Assembly: GCF_015864825.1 (NCBI RefSeq)
Contig: NZ_JADYWL010000001.1
Coordinates: 186,001-250,000 of the forward strand
Reading direction: 5' to 3'
Source: Psychrobacter sp. NZS113
GTDB lineage: Bacteria > Pseudomonadota > Gammaproteobacteria > Pseudomonadales > Moraxellaceae
DNA: 64,000 bases
Position 1 is the first letter of the stretch; each line of letters begins with the position of its first letter. Below, piece by piece: positions 47,992 to 59,937 of this stretch. Under the pieces are notes generated by a model. It was given only the letters and a program-made list of their open reading frames with translations. It searched no databases and was not told where the DNA came from. The position numbers and the translations under genes are program-made.

Positions 47992-49842
47992 ATGGCAACT
48001 AGACAAGATAATACCATTAGTAATATTAAGACCCTCAACTACGATGCAGTCATCGTTGGTGGTGGCGGCTCAGGTATGCGTGCTTCACTACATTTGGCTG
48101 AAGCAGGTATGAAGGTTGCAGTCCTTACCAAAGTATTCCCAACGCGTTCGCACACAGTTGCGGCGCAGGGTGGTATCGGTGCAAGTTTGGGTAACATGAG
48201 TAACGATAACTGGCACTTTCACTTTTATGATACCGTCAAAGGGTCAGATTGGTTAGGTGATCAAGACGCTATCGAATATATGTGCCGTGAAGCGCCAAAA
48301 GTCGTCTATGAGCTTGAGCACATGGGCATGCCGTTTGACCGCAATGAGGATGGCACGATTTATCAGCGTCCGTTTGGTGGTCATACGTCTAACTATGGCG
48401 AAAAAGCCGTTCAACGTGCTTGTGCTGCTGCTGACCGTACAGGCCATGCGTTGCTACATACGTTATATCAAAAAAACCTAGAGCAAGGTACTGAGTTTTT
48501 CATCGAGTGGATTGCTCTAGATTTGATCAAAGATGAAGCTGGTAACATTAATGGCGTCATCGCACTTGAGCAAGAGACCGGTACTATTGCTGTATTCCAG
48601 TCACCAATTACTGTCCTAGCGACAGGTGGTGCAGGCCGTATCTTTGCGGCTTCCACCAATGCTTATATCAATACTGGTGACGGTATTGGCATGGCGGTTC
48701 GTGCAGGTATTCCATTACAAGATATGGAATTCTGGCAGTTCCACCCGACGGGCGTTCATGGTGCAGGCGTACTATTGACCGAGGGTTGCCGTGGAGAAGG
48801 CGCTATCTTGCGTAATAAAGATGGCGAAGCATTCATGGAGCGTTATGCGCCAACCGTAAAAGACTTGGCACCACGTGATCTAGTATCACGCTCTATGGAT
48901 CAAGAAATCAAAGAAGGCCGTGGTTGTGGTCCTAATGCCGACCATATCGTTATGGATATGACGCATTTGGGTGTTGAAACTATCATGAAGCGTCTGCCAT
49001 CAGTATTCGAGATTGGCAAAAACTTCGCCAACGTAGACATCACTAAAGAGCCGATTCCAGTTATCCCAACCATTCACTATATGATGGGCGGTATTCCAAC
49101 AACGATTCATGGTCAAGTAATCACGCCTGATCTAGAAGCGGGCACGGATGAAGACGGTTTGTATGCTAACGGCACTGTCGTTAAAGGTCTTTACGCTATC
49201 GGCGAATGTGCTTGTGTCAGTGTCCATGGTGCCAACCGGCTAGGTACGAACTCACTACTTGATCTATTGGTATTCGGCCGTGCTGCTGGTAAGCATATCG
49301 TTGATGAATTCCATCACGCTGACCATAACTACAAGCCACTTGATCCTCGTGTGCTTGATTACACTATGCGTCGTTTGGACAAGTTGCAGCAGTCTACTGA
49401 AGGTTACAATGCTCAAGACGTCGCTGATGAGATTCGTGCAGCTATGCAGATGCATGCTAGCGTATTCCGTACCCAAGCAATGATGGACGAAGGCGTTGAG
49501 AAAATTTTAGCGCTAGGCGACAAAATTGACCAGATTCATTTGGCTGATAAATCACAAGTCTTTAACACTGCGCGTATCGAAGCTTTCGAAGTTGCCAACT
49601 TGTATGAAGTGGCCAAAGCGACGATGATCTCAGCAGCGATGCGTCATGAAAGTCGCGGCGCCCACAGTGTCTCTGACTACGATCGTCCAGAAGATGATGA
49701 CTATGCACCAAACGGCCGTAATGACCACGATTGGATGAAGCATACCTTATGGTATTCTGAAGGCAACCGCATTATTTATAAGCCAGTTCGCAAAGTTCCA
49801 TTGACGGTTGATTATATCGAGCCAAAAGTTCGCGTCTATTAA
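47992..49842 (+). CDS. sdhA: Succinate dehydrogenase flavoprotein subunit
   Basis: A 616-residue catalytic subunit oxidising succinate to fumarate. The dinucleotide fold is VIVGGGGSGMRASLHL; FAD is attached to His54 in TRSHTVAAQGGIGASLGN. Active-site regions include MEFWQFHPTGVHGAGVLLTE and ECACVSVHGANRLGTNSLLD. It works with SdhB and the SdhCD anchor at the inner membrane. Confidence 0.97.
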   Translation: MATRQDNTISNIKTLNYDAVIVGGGGSGMRASLHLAEAGMKVAVLTKVFPTRSHTVAAQGGIGASLGNMSNDNWHFHFYDTVKGSDWLGDQDAIEYMCREAPKVVYELEHMGMPFDRNEDGTIYQRPFGGHTSNYGEKAVQRACAAADRTGHALLHTLYQKNLEQGTEFFIEWIALDLIKDEAGNINGVIALEQETGTIAVFQSPITVLATGGAGRIFAASTNAYINTGDGIGMAVRAGIPLQDMEFWQFHPTGVHGAGVLLTEGCRGEGAILRNKDGEAFMERYAPTVKDLAPRDLVSRSMDQEIKEGRGCGPNADHIVMDMTHLGVETIMKRLPSVFEIGKNFANVDITKEPIPVIPTIHYMMGGIPTTIHGQVITPDLEAGTDEDGLYANGTVVKGLYAIGECACVSVHGANRLGTNSLLDLLVFGRAAGKHIVDEFHHADHNYKPLDPRVLDYTMRRLDKLQQSTEGYNAQDVADEIRAAMQMHASVFRTQAMMDEGVEKILALGDKIDQIHLADKSQVFNTARIEAFEVANLYEVAKATMISAAMRHESRGAHSVSDYDRPEDDDYAPNGRNDHDWMKHTLWYSEGNRIIYKPVRKVPLTVDYIEPKVRVY

Positions 49843-50054
49843 TCTTAGATGTTGCGCCTGATATATAGCAGCAGCGTTAATGTTTTATCCTTTATTAATT
49901 TATTAAAAAGGTGACCGCCAGCTACATGCACCTGACAGCGCTAGCACACTATTAATCGGTATTTGATATTGTTTATCAGTATCGATTAATAGTTAGCGTT
50001 ATCCTGTTGCAATCTTTGTATGCCCGCCATCACCTACGTGTGGAGTTTAGCATT

Positions 50055-50765
50055 ATGAGCCGAGGTACTCGCACCATCGAAATCTATCGCTACGATCCTG
50101 ATCTGGACGCAGCGCCACGCATGCAAACGTATACGGTTGAGTTGTTAGACTCAGATCGTATGTTGCTTGACGTGTTATTACGCCTAAAAAAGGAAGATGA
50201 AACACTGACCTTCCGTCGCTCTTGCCGTGAAGGCATCTGTGGCTCTGATGGCATGAACATCAATGGCAAAAATGGTCTAGCATGTCTAATCAACATGAAT
50301 ACTTTGCCAGAAAAAGTAACCGTCCGTCCGTTACCTGGACTGCCAGTTGTTCGTGATTTGGTCGTCGATATGAACCAATTCTACGAGCAATATGAAAAAG
50401 TGCATCCGTACTTAATCAATGATCAGCCAGCACCGCCAACAGAGCGCCTACAATCGCCTGAGCAGCGTGAAAAACTGAATGGTTTGTACGAATGTATCCT
50501 ATGTGCTTGCTGTTCAACCAGCTGCCCATCATTCTGGTGGAACCCTGATAAGTTCTTAGGTCCATCAGCATTGTTGCATGCCTATCGCTTTGTCGCTGAT
50601 AGCCGTGATGGGGATACTCAAGCACGTTTGGCTCGTTTGGACGATCCATTTAGCCTGTTCCGTTGCCGCGGTATCATGAACTGTGTATCAGTTTGTCCAA
50701 AAGGCCTGAATCCAACCAAAGCAATTGGTCATTTACGTAATATGTTGATTGACCAAGCCGGTTAA
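50055..50765 (+). CDS. sdhB: Succinate dehydrogenase iron-sulphur subunit
   Basis: A 236-residue electron-transfer subunit. The [2Fe-2S] ligands are in SCREGICGSDGM with a later Cys in NGLACL. The [4Fe-4S] and [3Fe-4S] clusters are in CILCACCSTSCPSFWW and CRGIMNCVSVCPKGLNP. I chose the ATG preceded by TGGAG over a TTG sixteen codons upstream. A strong terminator follows. Confidence 0.96.
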   Translation: MSRGTRTIEIYRYDPDLDAAPRMQTYTVELLDSDRMLLDVLLRLKKEDETLTFRRSCREGICGSDGMNINGKNGLACLINMNTLPEKVTVRPLPGLPVVRDLVVDMNQFYEQYEKVHPYLINDQPAPPTERLQSPEQREKLNGLYECILCACCSTSCPSFWWNPDKFLGPSALLHAYRFVADSRDGDTQARLARLDDPFSLFRCRGIMNCVSVCPKGLNPTKAIGHLRNMLIDQAG

Positions 50766-50804
50766 TCGTTTATAATTGCATGGTTTTTTTGCAGATTATA
50801 GTAC

Positions 50805-50840
50805 GAAAAACACCACCTAATATATTAGGTGGTGTTTTTT
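50805..50840 (+). terminator. Terminator of the sdh operon
   Basis: A perfect inverted repeat aaaaacaccaccta / taggtggtgttttt around atatat, ending in a T-run, 40 bp after sdhB. Confidence 0.9.
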
Positions 50841-51554
50841 ATGATTTAGGCTCTGAGAGAGAGTTTAGCTTTTCCTTAAGATGCAAATAAGCTGTAGCGA
50901 TGAGGAAAACGACCGATAATCAAAGGTAAGGCTGTGCTAACAATACGTTGGCCGTATGTAAGAAAGCATGATATATGCACAAGCAATCTATATAATTGGC
51001 AGTAGTAAAAAGCATTCATCGAGAGATATTGGCCAAGTTAAATGCTAGAATAGTGCATAGTTGTATTGTTAGGATATTGTGAGGAGCAAATATCAGTTAG
51101 CGATAGTTTGCGTTACTGGTAATATACCAACAAGATATCCTATTGAGACAGAATAGGATCAATATGAGGTGCCTAAGGTGAGAATAGTTATTCATTACCT
51201 AAATACCTAGTATTGAACAAACAAACTATGGCCTAAAATATAGGCGTGCTACTCTATACAGCAGTGTATGTTTGGCTGAAAAGCTGTAATATGTCAGAAT
51301 TAACAAAAAATTGTAGTGAAAATTCTCAGTCAAAATGTTGATATTTTATTGATTATTTTTCACCAACAAATTGGTTATGGCTAATAGTAGTATATATAAA
51401 TTAATTTTGTGAAACGAGCCAGATAAGAAAACTGGACGTTCACAAATAATTGTATTTCTAATATAAACATTGCAGGCGACAGCACTTAACGTACGACAGA
51501 TTACACAATAATAAGCACGATTCCATTCATTTATCTATCAAATAGACGATTATT
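50841..51554 (+). other. sdhB-sucA spacer (about 710 bp)
   Basis: No gene was recognised. It must contain the sucA promoter. One 8-bp hairpin (atcctatt / aataggat, 51137-51159) without T-run was seen. Its function is unknown. Confidence 0.5.
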
Positions 51555-54440
51555 ATGAATAGTATAACTAAAGAAGCAAAAGGCTCGGGACATACAGAAC
51601 TGGCCGCTGATAACGCCCAGTATATAGAAGCTCTTTATGAGCAATACCTGAATGATCCTAGTAGCGTCGATACCGAGTGGCAAACGTATTTTGCACAATA
51701 CAAATCGCCAAATGATGCACCGCATAACGCTATCAAAGACCAGTTTTTATTGCTTGCTCGCAATCAAACTGCAGGTAAGATTAGCGACCAAGCGACCAGC
51801 TCAGCCTCCAATGCTTTAGTAGATGGTGGTAACCCAAAGAAAATGGGTGTACAGCAGCTGATTTCAGCCTATCGCCGCCGTGGTCATCGCCGTGCTAGTC
51901 TCGATCCATTAAATCTAGAATCACGTGCAGAAGTAGAAGATTTAACCCTCGCTTACCATAACCTTTCAGAAGCTGACCTTGATACCGTATTCCCTACCAA
52001 TGATTTAAGTATCGCTAAAGACTCAGCACCTTTACGTGAAATCATTGAGATTATGGAGCGTGTTTATTGCCGCCACATTGGTGTCGAATACATGCACGTA
52101 ACCACCAGTGTAGAAAAACGCTGGATGGAAAAATATCTAGAAAGCAACTTAGGTCATATCAAATTTGATACAGAAAAACGTATCTCTATTCTTAAGCGTC
52201 TTACAGCAGCTGAAGGCCTAGAAAAGTATTTAGCACGTAAATATACGGGTGTGAAACGTTTCGGTCTAGAAGGTGGTGAAAGCTTTATCCCTGCTATCAA
52301 TGAAATCATCCAACGTGCCGGCAGTTATGGTACCAAAGAGATGGTCATTGGTATGGCTCACCGCGGACGCCTAAACCTATTAGTAAACATCTTAGGTAAA
52401 AACCCTGCGGACTTGTTTGACGAGTTTGATGGTAAAGTACAGCCAGAAAAAGGCTCAGGCGACGTTAAGTACCATAATGGTTTCTCATCTAATGTGATGA
52501 CACCAGGTGGCGAAGCTCATTTGGCTTTGGCCTTTAACCCGTCACATCTTGAAATCGTTGCGCCAGTATTGCAAGGTTCAGTACGTGCCCGTCAGGTGCG
52601 TCGTAATGACCAACCTCTTTTAGATAATAAAGGTGGTAATTCAGTCCTACCAATCGTCATCCATGGTGATGCCGCTTTTGCTGGTCAGGGCGTGGTTCAA
52701 GAAACCTTCCAGATGTCACAAACCCGTGCTTATACCACTGGTGGTACCGTACATATTGTTATCAACAACCAAGTAGGCTTTACCACTAGCCGTCAAGAAG
52801 ATGTTCGTTCAACTGAATATTGTACTGACGTGGCGAAAATGGTACATGCGCCTATCTTGCACGTGAACGGTGATGATCCAGAATCAGTCGTATTCGCAGC
52901 TCAATTGGCGTTAGATTATCGTCGTGAGTTTGAGAAAGACATCATCATTGATCTATTCTGCTATCGTCGTAATGGTCATAACGAAGCTGATGAACCATCA
53001 GCGACGCAGCCACTTATGTATGCTGTCATCAAAAAGCTACCAACCACTCGTACGCTTTATGCACAGCAGCTTATCAAAGACGGTATTCTGAATGCCGAGC
53101 AAGAAAAGCAGTATGAAGATGAATATCGCGAGTCTTTAGACCGTGGTGACTATGTTGCTAGCTCGTTGGTTAATGAGCCTAACGAAGAGCTGTTTGTAGA
53201 TTGGGCGCCTTATCTGGGTCATGACTTGGTAGATGATTGGGATACCAGTGTCGATATCGAAGTCTTAAAAGGCTACGGACGCCGTATGGCCGAAATGCCA
53301 GAAGGTTACAAGCTACAACGTCAAGTTCAAAAAGTAGTCGAGCAACGCTTGGCCATGCAAACTGGCGAAGAGGCATTGAACTGGGGTGCCGCTGAAACAT
53401 TGGCTTATGCTTCATTGGTTGATAACGATAAAGTATTGGTACGTATTACTGGTGAAGATGTAGGGCGTGGTACGTTCTCGCATCGTCATAGTGAAATATA
53501 TAATATCAATGATGGCAGCATGTATGTGCCATTGGCTCATATGAGTGAAGACCAAGCTCGTTTTGCAACTTATAACTCATTGTTATCAGAAGAAGCAGTG
53601 CTAGCCTTTGAATATGGTTACGCAACGACTGTCCCTAACGCATTGGTCGTTTGGGAAGCGCAGTTTGGTGATTTCGTCAACGGTGCACAGGTTGTTATCG
53701 ACCAATTTATTTCAAGTGGTGAAACCAAGTGGCAGCGTGTTTGTGGTCTGACTATGCTGTTACCGCATGGCTTTGAAGGTCAAGGCCCTGAGCATTCATC
53801 TGCGCGTCTTGAACGTTTCTTACAGCTATGTGCTGAAGACAACATGCAAGTCATCACGCCGACGACTCCAGCACAGATCTATCACGCACTACGTCGTCAA
53901 GCGGTACGTCCTATTCGTAAGCCGTTGATCGTTATGTCACCGAAGAGCTTGCTACGTCATAAATTAGCAACTTCAAATCTGGAAGAGCTTGCCAATGGTA
54001 AGTTTGAAACTGTCATTTCAGAGATGGACGATCACAACGCAGACAAAGTGACTCGTATGGTGCTATGTGGCGGCAAGGTTTATTATGACTTGCTTGAGCA
54101 GCGCCGCGCATTAGGTCTCGATCATGTGGTTATCGTTCGTATCGAACAGCTTTATCCGTTGCCAGAGCAGCGTTTAATGGCTGAGATTGAAAAATATAGC
54201 AACTTGGCTGAGATCGTATGGACGCAAGAAGAGCCGCTCAACCAAGGCGCTTGGTACTACCTAGCACCGCATATGTACCGTATTGTCGTACCGCATCCAA
54301 CCAAGGCGAAAGTCATGGAGCCGGTGGCACGTCCTTCTAGTGCAGCACCTGCAACAGGTTCACCAAAATTACACGCTCAACAACAGCAAGCATTAATCGC
54401 TGGCGGTCTTGGTATCAGTGTTGATGAGTTGTCTAAGTAA
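51555..54440 (+). CDS. sucA: 2-oxoglutarate dehydrogenase E1 component
   Basis: A 961-residue thiamine-diphosphate enzyme that decarboxylates 2-oxoglutarate. The N-terminal E2-binding helix region includes NAQYIEALYEQYLNDPSSVD; ThDP/active-site blocks include GMAHRGRLNLLVNILGK, HGDAAFAGQGVVQETFQMS and TSRQEDVRSTEYCTDVAKM. The C-terminal domain has GFEGQGPEHSSARLERFLQL. It forms the OGDH complex with SucB and Lpd, encoded next. Confidence 0.97.
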   Translation: MNSITKEAKGSGHTELAADNAQYIEALYEQYLNDPSSVDTEWQTYFAQYKSPNDAPHNAIKDQFLLLARNQTAGKISDQATSSASNALVDGGNPKKMGVQQLISAYRRRGHRRASLDPLNLESRAEVEDLTLAYHNLSEADLDTVFPTNDLSIAKDSAPLREIIEIMERVYCRHIGVEYMHVTTSVEKRWMEKYLESNLGHIKFDTEKRISILKRLTAAEGLEKYLARKYTGVKRFGLEGGESFIPAINEIIQRAGSYGTKEMVIGMAHRGRLNLLVNILGKNPADLFDEFDGKVQPEKGSGDVKYHNGFSSNVMTPGGEAHLALAFNPSHLEIVAPVLQGSVRARQVRRNDQPLLDNKGGNSVLPIVIHGDAAFAGQGVVQETFQMSQTRAYTTGGTVHIVINNQVGFTTSRQEDVRSTEYCTDVAKMVHAPILHVNGDDPESVVFAAQLALDYRREFEKDIIIDLFCYRRNGHNEADEPSATQPLMYAVIKKLPTTRTLYAQQLIKDGILNAEQEKQYEDEYRESLDRGDYVASSLVNEPNEELFVDWAPYLGHDLVDDWDTSVDIEVLKGYGRRMAEMPEGYKLQRQVQKVVEQRLAMQTGEEALNWGAAETLAYASLVDNDKVLVRITGEDVGRGTFSHRHSEIYNINDGSMYVPLAHMSEDQARFATYNSLLSEEAVLAFEYGYATTVPNALVVWEAQFGDFVNGAQVVIDQFISSGETKWQRVCGLTMLLPHGFEGQGPEHSSARLERFLQLCAEDNMQVITPTTPAQIYHALRRQAVRPIRKPLIVMSPKSLLRHKLATSNLEELANGKFETVISEMDDHNADKVTRMVLCGGKVYYDLLEQRRALGLDHVVIVRIEQLYPLPEQRLMAEIEKYSNLAEIVWTQEEPLNQGAWYYLAPHMYRIVVPHPTKAKVMEPVARPSSAAPATGSPKLHAQQQQALIAGGLGISVDELSK

Positions 54441-54593
54441 CAGATTATTGAATGCAAATGAATCAGGCGATAACAGTCAGTAAGCTGTAATAAAATCTAG
54501 ATAGTATTATCTAAGATGGCTATACAAGATGTCACTGACTGTTTATCACGACTTAATAACAAATATGAATATCCAAATCTAAGGAGTATATCG

Positions 54594-55820
54594 ATGGCTG
54601 ATATCAAAGCCCCCGTTTTTCCAGAATCGGTTGCCGACGGTACAATCGTTGAGTGGCATGTTACTGAAGGTCAGCAAGTTAACCGTGATGACCTATTGGC
54701 TGAAATCGAAACTGATAAAGTCGTATTAGAAGTTGTGGCGCCTGACAACGGTGTTGTGACCAAAATCGTCAAGCAAGTTGATGATACTGTTTTGTCTGAT
54801 GAGCTTATCGCTCAGTTTGAAGCGGGTGCAAGCGCCAGTGCAGATACTGCTACAGAAGCACCAGCAGAGCCAGCACAAGCAGCAGATGGCGGCGAGCCAG
54901 TACAAGCAGCTGCTAAAAGCGACAGCAATGATGCGGATCATAAAGACCAAAGCCCAGCAGTTCGCAAAGCAGCGAAAGAAAGCGGCGTAGATCCTAAAGA
55001 AGTTGAAGGCAGTGGTCGTGGCGGTCGTGTGACCAAAACTGACATGGCTAACCCAACACTAAAATCTGACAGCAGCATTAAGTCTGACAGCGGTCGTCCA
55101 GTTGCTGAATCAACGGGTGAGCGTACTGAAAAACGTGTTCCAATGACGCGTCTACGTAAAACAGTAGCGAATCGTCTATTGTCAGCATCACAAGATACTG
55201 CGATGCTAACAACGTTCAACGAAGTGAATATGAAGCCGTTGATGGACATGCGTGCTAAGTATAAAGACCAGTTCGAAAAACGTCATGGCGTACGTTTGGG
55301 CTTTATGTCATTGTTCGTAAAAGCAGCAACAGAAGCACTCAAACGCTTCCCAGCTGTAAATGCTTCATTAGATGGCGATGATATCGTTTATCATGGTTAT
55401 TATGATATCGGTGTAGCAGTCTCTTCAGATCGCGGCTTGGTTGTTCCAGTATTACGTGATACAGATCGCATGAGCATGGCTGATGTCGAAAGCCGTATTC
55501 GTGAGCTTGGAGGCCTTGCTCAAAAAGGTAAACTTGGTCTGAATGACATGACTGGCGGTACTTTCACTATCTCAAACGGTGGTGTATTTGGTTCATTGAT
55601 GTCTACACCTATTTTGAACCCACCACAAACTGCTATCCTAGGTATGCATGCTATCAATGACCGCCCAATGGCAGTTGATGGTAAAGTTGAAATCTTGCCG
55701 ATGATGTATCTAGCCCTATCTTATGACCATCGTATGATTGATGGTAAAGAAGCAGTACAGTTCTTAGTAACCATCAAAGAATTGGTTGAAGATCCAGCCA
55801 TGCTTCTACTAGACCTGTAA
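54594..55820 (+). CDS. sucB: 2-oxoglutarate dehydrogenase E2 component (dihydrolipoyl succinyltransferase)
   Basis: A 408-residue acyltransferase. The lipoyl domain has Lys42 in [11 protein letters not shown], a flexible Ala/Glu/Pro linker follows, then the E1/E3-binding domain ([20 protein letters not shown]) and a catalytic domain ending in [16 protein letters not shown] (catalytic His). I chose the ATG with AAGGAG upstream, giving [16 protein letters not shown]; the frame is open a further 26 codons upstream but without signal. Confidence 0.96.
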   Translation: MADIKAPVFPESVADGTIVEWHVTEGQQVNRDDLLAEIETDKVVLEVVAPDNGVVTKIVKQVDDTVLSDELIAQFEAGASASADTATEAPAEPAQAADGGEPVQAAAKSDSNDADHKDQSPAVRKAAKESGVDPKEVEGSGRGGRVTKTDMANPTLKSDSSIKSDSGRPVAESTGERTEKRVPMTRLRKTVANRLLSASQDTAMLTTFNEVNMKPLMDMRAKYKDQFEKRHGVRLGFMSLFVKAATEALKRFPAVNASLDGDDIVYHGYYDIGVAVSSDRGLVVPVLRDTDRMSMADVESRIRELGGLAQKGKLGLNDMTGGTFTISNGGVFGSLMSTPILNPPQTAILGMHAINDRPMAVDGKVEILPMMYLALSYDHRMIDGKEAVQFLVTIKELVEDPAMLLLDL

Positions 55821-55826
55821 GCTTCT

Positions 55827-55862
55827 AAGCTTGTATTGGCAACCGCTGATACAAGCTTTTTA
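55827..55862 (+). terminator. Hairpin between sucB and lpd
   Basis: A 10-bp stem (aagcttgtat / atacaagctt) and a run of T seven bases after the sucB stop. It is likely a terminator or attenuator partly separating sucAB from lpd. Confidence 0.7.
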
Positions 55863-56032
55863 ACTTTAGTCTAGACAGTGGTAATAGTTGTTTGTTAATA
55901 AATAAGAATGTTTCGCTGACATGGTGTATTAACCATTAAGCAGAAGCATACTGAGTAAAAACATCGCTTATTTATTAACGAGATAATCCTCAGTTAAATG
56001 ATATTTACAATTAGAATGATAATTAAAAATAG

Positions 56033-57496
<1,464 letters not shown>

Positions 57497-57528
57497 GTAG
57501 TTAGTTTGATAAGTAATGACTTATAACC

Positions 57529-57610
57529 TGACTGTAGTGTCGCTGTCAAAGCTGTCGCTACAGTCATGAGTGCGCCAGACGGATGTCTAATATATATGCG
57601 CACTCATTTT
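57529..57610 (+). terminator. Two hairpins between lpd and sucC
   Basis: The first is a 9-bp stem (tgactgtag / ctacagtca, 57529-57566) without T-run. The second, immediately after, is a perfect 9-bp stem (tgagtgcgc / gcgcactca, 57567-57606) with an inner agac/gtct and a TTTT tail. The second is a plausible terminator that separates sucCD. Confidence 0.65.
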
Positions 57611-57648
57611 CACTTTTTATTAATTGTAAAAAATAAAGGATACAATCA

Positions 57649-58815
57649 ATGAATTTACATGAGTATCAAGCAAAAGAGCTATTAAAAAGCTATGGTTTGC
57701 CGATTCAAGAAGGCATCATCGCCCATAACGGCGACGAAGCTGCTGCTGCTTTTGATAAAACGCCAACTGACATTGCGGTTATTAAAGCGCAAGTACATGC
57801 TGGTGGTCGCGGTAAAGCTGGTGGTGTAAAGCTGGTTAAAACTCGTGAAGAAGCTAAGCAAGTTGCTGAAGAGCTTATCGGTACCAATTTGGTTACTTTC
57901 CAAACTGACGCTGATGGTCAACCAGTTAACTTCGTATTGGTTGCAGAAGACATGTATCCAGTACAAACTGAGCTATATCTTGGTGCAGTCGTTGATCGTG
58001 CGACTCGTCGCGTAACTTTCATGGCATCAACCGAAGGTGGTGTTGATATCGAAGAAGTTGCACACAGCACCCCAGAAAAAATCTTTAAAGTACATGTTGA
58101 TCCTTTAGTTGGTCTAATGCCTTTCCAAGCGCGCGATGTGGCGTTCAAACTTGGTCTAGAAGGCAAGCAAATCAATCAGTTCGTTAAATTGATGACTGGC
58201 GCTTATAAAGCATTCGTTGAAAACGACTTTGCTCTAATGGAAATCAACCCATTAGCCGTTCGTGAAAATGGCGAAATCGTTTGTGTTGATGGCAAAATCG
58301 GTATCGATTCAAACGCACTATATCGTCTGCCTAAAATTGCAGCACTACAAGACAAAACTCAAGAAAACGAGCGTGAGCTTAAAGCTGCTGAGTTTGACCT
58401 AAACTATGTTGCTCTAGAAGGTAACATCGGTTGTATGGTTAACGGTGCTGGTCTTGCAATGGCGACCATGGATATCATCAAATTGTATGGCGGCAAGCCT
58501 GCTAACTTCTTGGACGTTGGCGGCGGCGCAACTAAAGATCGCGTTGTTGAAGCATTCAAGATCATTCTTGAAGACAGCAGCGTTGAAGGTGTTCTAATCA
58601 ACATCTTCGGTGGTATCGTACGTTGTGACATGATTGCAGAAGCTATTATCGCTGCTGTTAAAGAAGTCGATGTACAAGTACCTGTGGTTGTACGTCTAGA
58701 AGGTAATAATGCTGAAAAAGGCTTACAAATTTTAGAAGAGTCTGGTCTTAAATTGACTACAGCTCAAGGCCTAGCAGATGCCGCTCAAAAAATTGTCGAT
58801 GCTGTTAAAGCTTAA
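57649..58815 (+). CDS. sucC: Succinyl-CoA synthetase beta subunit
   Basis: A 388-residue ATP-grasp subunit with the family start [38 protein letters not shown] is the nucleotide-binding loop region and [16 protein letters not shown] is near the CoA/succinate side. With SucD it makes succinate plus ATP from succinyl-CoA. AAGGA precedes the ATG. Confidence 0.97.
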   Translation: MNLHEYQAKELLKSYGLPIQEGIIAHNGDEAAAAFDKTPTDIAVIKAQVHAGGRGKAGGVKLVKTREEAKQVAEELIGTNLVTFQTDADGQPVNFVLVAEDMYPVQTELYLGAVVDRATRRVTFMASTEGGVDIEEVAHSTPEKIFKVHVDPLVGLMPFQARDVAFKLGLEGKQINQFVKLMTGAYKAFVENDFALMEINPLAVRENGEIVCVDGKIGIDSNALYRLPKIAALQDKTQENERELKAAEFDLNYVALEGNIGCMVNGAGLAMATMDIIKLYGGKPANFLDVGGGATKDRVVEAFKIILEDSSVEGVLINIFGGIVRCDMIAEAIIAAVKEVDVQVPVVVRLEGNNAEKGLQILEESGLKLTTAQGLADAAQKIVDAVKA

Positions 58816-58964
58816 GTCTTTAATGATTGGTGTTTAGCAATAAATACTAAAGCATAGTAGTCAACGCGTGATAGTGGCTTTTATATAAAAATTGACCATT
58901 AACATTAAATAAAAATGGTGTTGAGAGTCGCTATTACAAGACAACCGAATACAAGGAATAAATA

Positions 58965-59840
58965 ATGAGTGTATTAATCGATAAAGATACCAAAGTATTG
59001 GTACAAGGTTTCACTGGTAAAAATGGTACGTTCCACTCTGAGCAAGCGATCGAATACGGTACTAAAGTAGTCGGCGGCGTAACGCCAGGTAAAGGTGGTC
59101 AAACGCATCTAGGCCTACCAGTATTTAATACTATGGCAGAAGCTATGGAAGCCACTCAAGCTGATGCTTCTGTTATCTATGTACCTGCACCATTCGTACT
59201 AGATTCTATCGTTGAAGCAATCGATGCTGGCGTTAAGTTGATCGTTGTGATCACTGAAGGCGTACCAACTATCGATATGCTAAAAGCAAAACGCTATCTT
59301 GAAGAAGCTGGCGACGTGCGTCTAGTTGGTCCTAACTGCCCAGGCGTTATCACTCCAGGTCAGTGCAAAATCGGCATCATGCCGGGCCATATCCATCAGC
59401 CAGGTAAAGTGGGCATCATCTCACGCTCTGGTACTTTGACTTATGAAGCCGTAGCTCAGACAACTAAGCTTGGTTTTGGTCAGTCAACTTGTATCGGTAT
59501 CGGTGGTGATCCTATCCCTGGTATGAACCAGATTGATGCATTGAAATTGTTCGAAGCTGATCCACAAACTGAAGCTATCATCCTAATCGGTGAGATCGGT
59601 GGTACTGCTGAAGAAGAAGCGGCTGCTTATATCAAAGACCATGTGACTAAACCAGTTGTTGGTTATATCGCTGGTGTTACGGCTCCAGAAGGCAAGCGTA
59701 TGGGTCATGCTGGCGCTATCATCTCTGGTGGTCAAGGTACTGCTGAAGAGAAATTCAAAGCTTTTGAAGATGCTGGTATCGCTTATACGCGCGACCCGTC
59801 TAAGCTTGGTGAGAAGCTAAAAGAAGTTACTGGTTGGTAA
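58965..59840 (+). CDS. sucD: Succinyl-CoA synthetase alpha subunit
   Basis: A 291-residue subunit carrying the phospho-histidine in [17 protein letters not shown]. CoA-binding motifs are [17 protein letters not shown] and [20 protein letters not shown]. It partners SucC. AAGGA precedes the ATG and a strong terminator follows. Confidence 0.97.
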   Translation: MSVLIDKDTKVLVQGFTGKNGTFHSEQAIEYGTKVVGGVTPGKGGQTHLGLPVFNTMAEAMEATQADASVIYVPAPFVLDSIVEAIDAGVKLIVVITEGVPTIDMLKAKRYLEEAGDVRLVGPNCPGVITPGQCKIGIMPGHIHQPGKVGIISRSGTLTYEAVAQTTKLGFGQSTCIGIGGDPIPGMNQIDALKLFEADPQTEAIILIGEIGGTAEEEAAAYIKDHVTKPVVGYIAGVTAPEGKRMGHAGAIISGGQGTAEEKFKAFEDAGIAYTRDPSKLGEKLKEVTGW

Positions 59841-59890
59841 TATAGACATTAGTCTACAGTGTAACTACCAAAACTACATTGAAATAGCAG

Positions 59891-59923
59891 AAAGACACCC
59901 CTACAATGGGGTGTCTTTTTTTA
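59891..59923 (+). terminator. Terminator of sucCD
   Basis: Inverted repeat aaagacacccc / ggggtgtcttt followed by T-run. It ends only about 15 bp before the galE start codon. Confidence 0.9.
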
Positions 59924-59937
59924 TCTTTGAAAACCTT

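Noticed and set aside
58934..58951. tacaagacaaccgaatac before sucD as a MITE-like fragment
   Set aside because: It matches 16 of 18 bases of the repeat core, but similarity does not extend either way and it overlaps the sucD leader.
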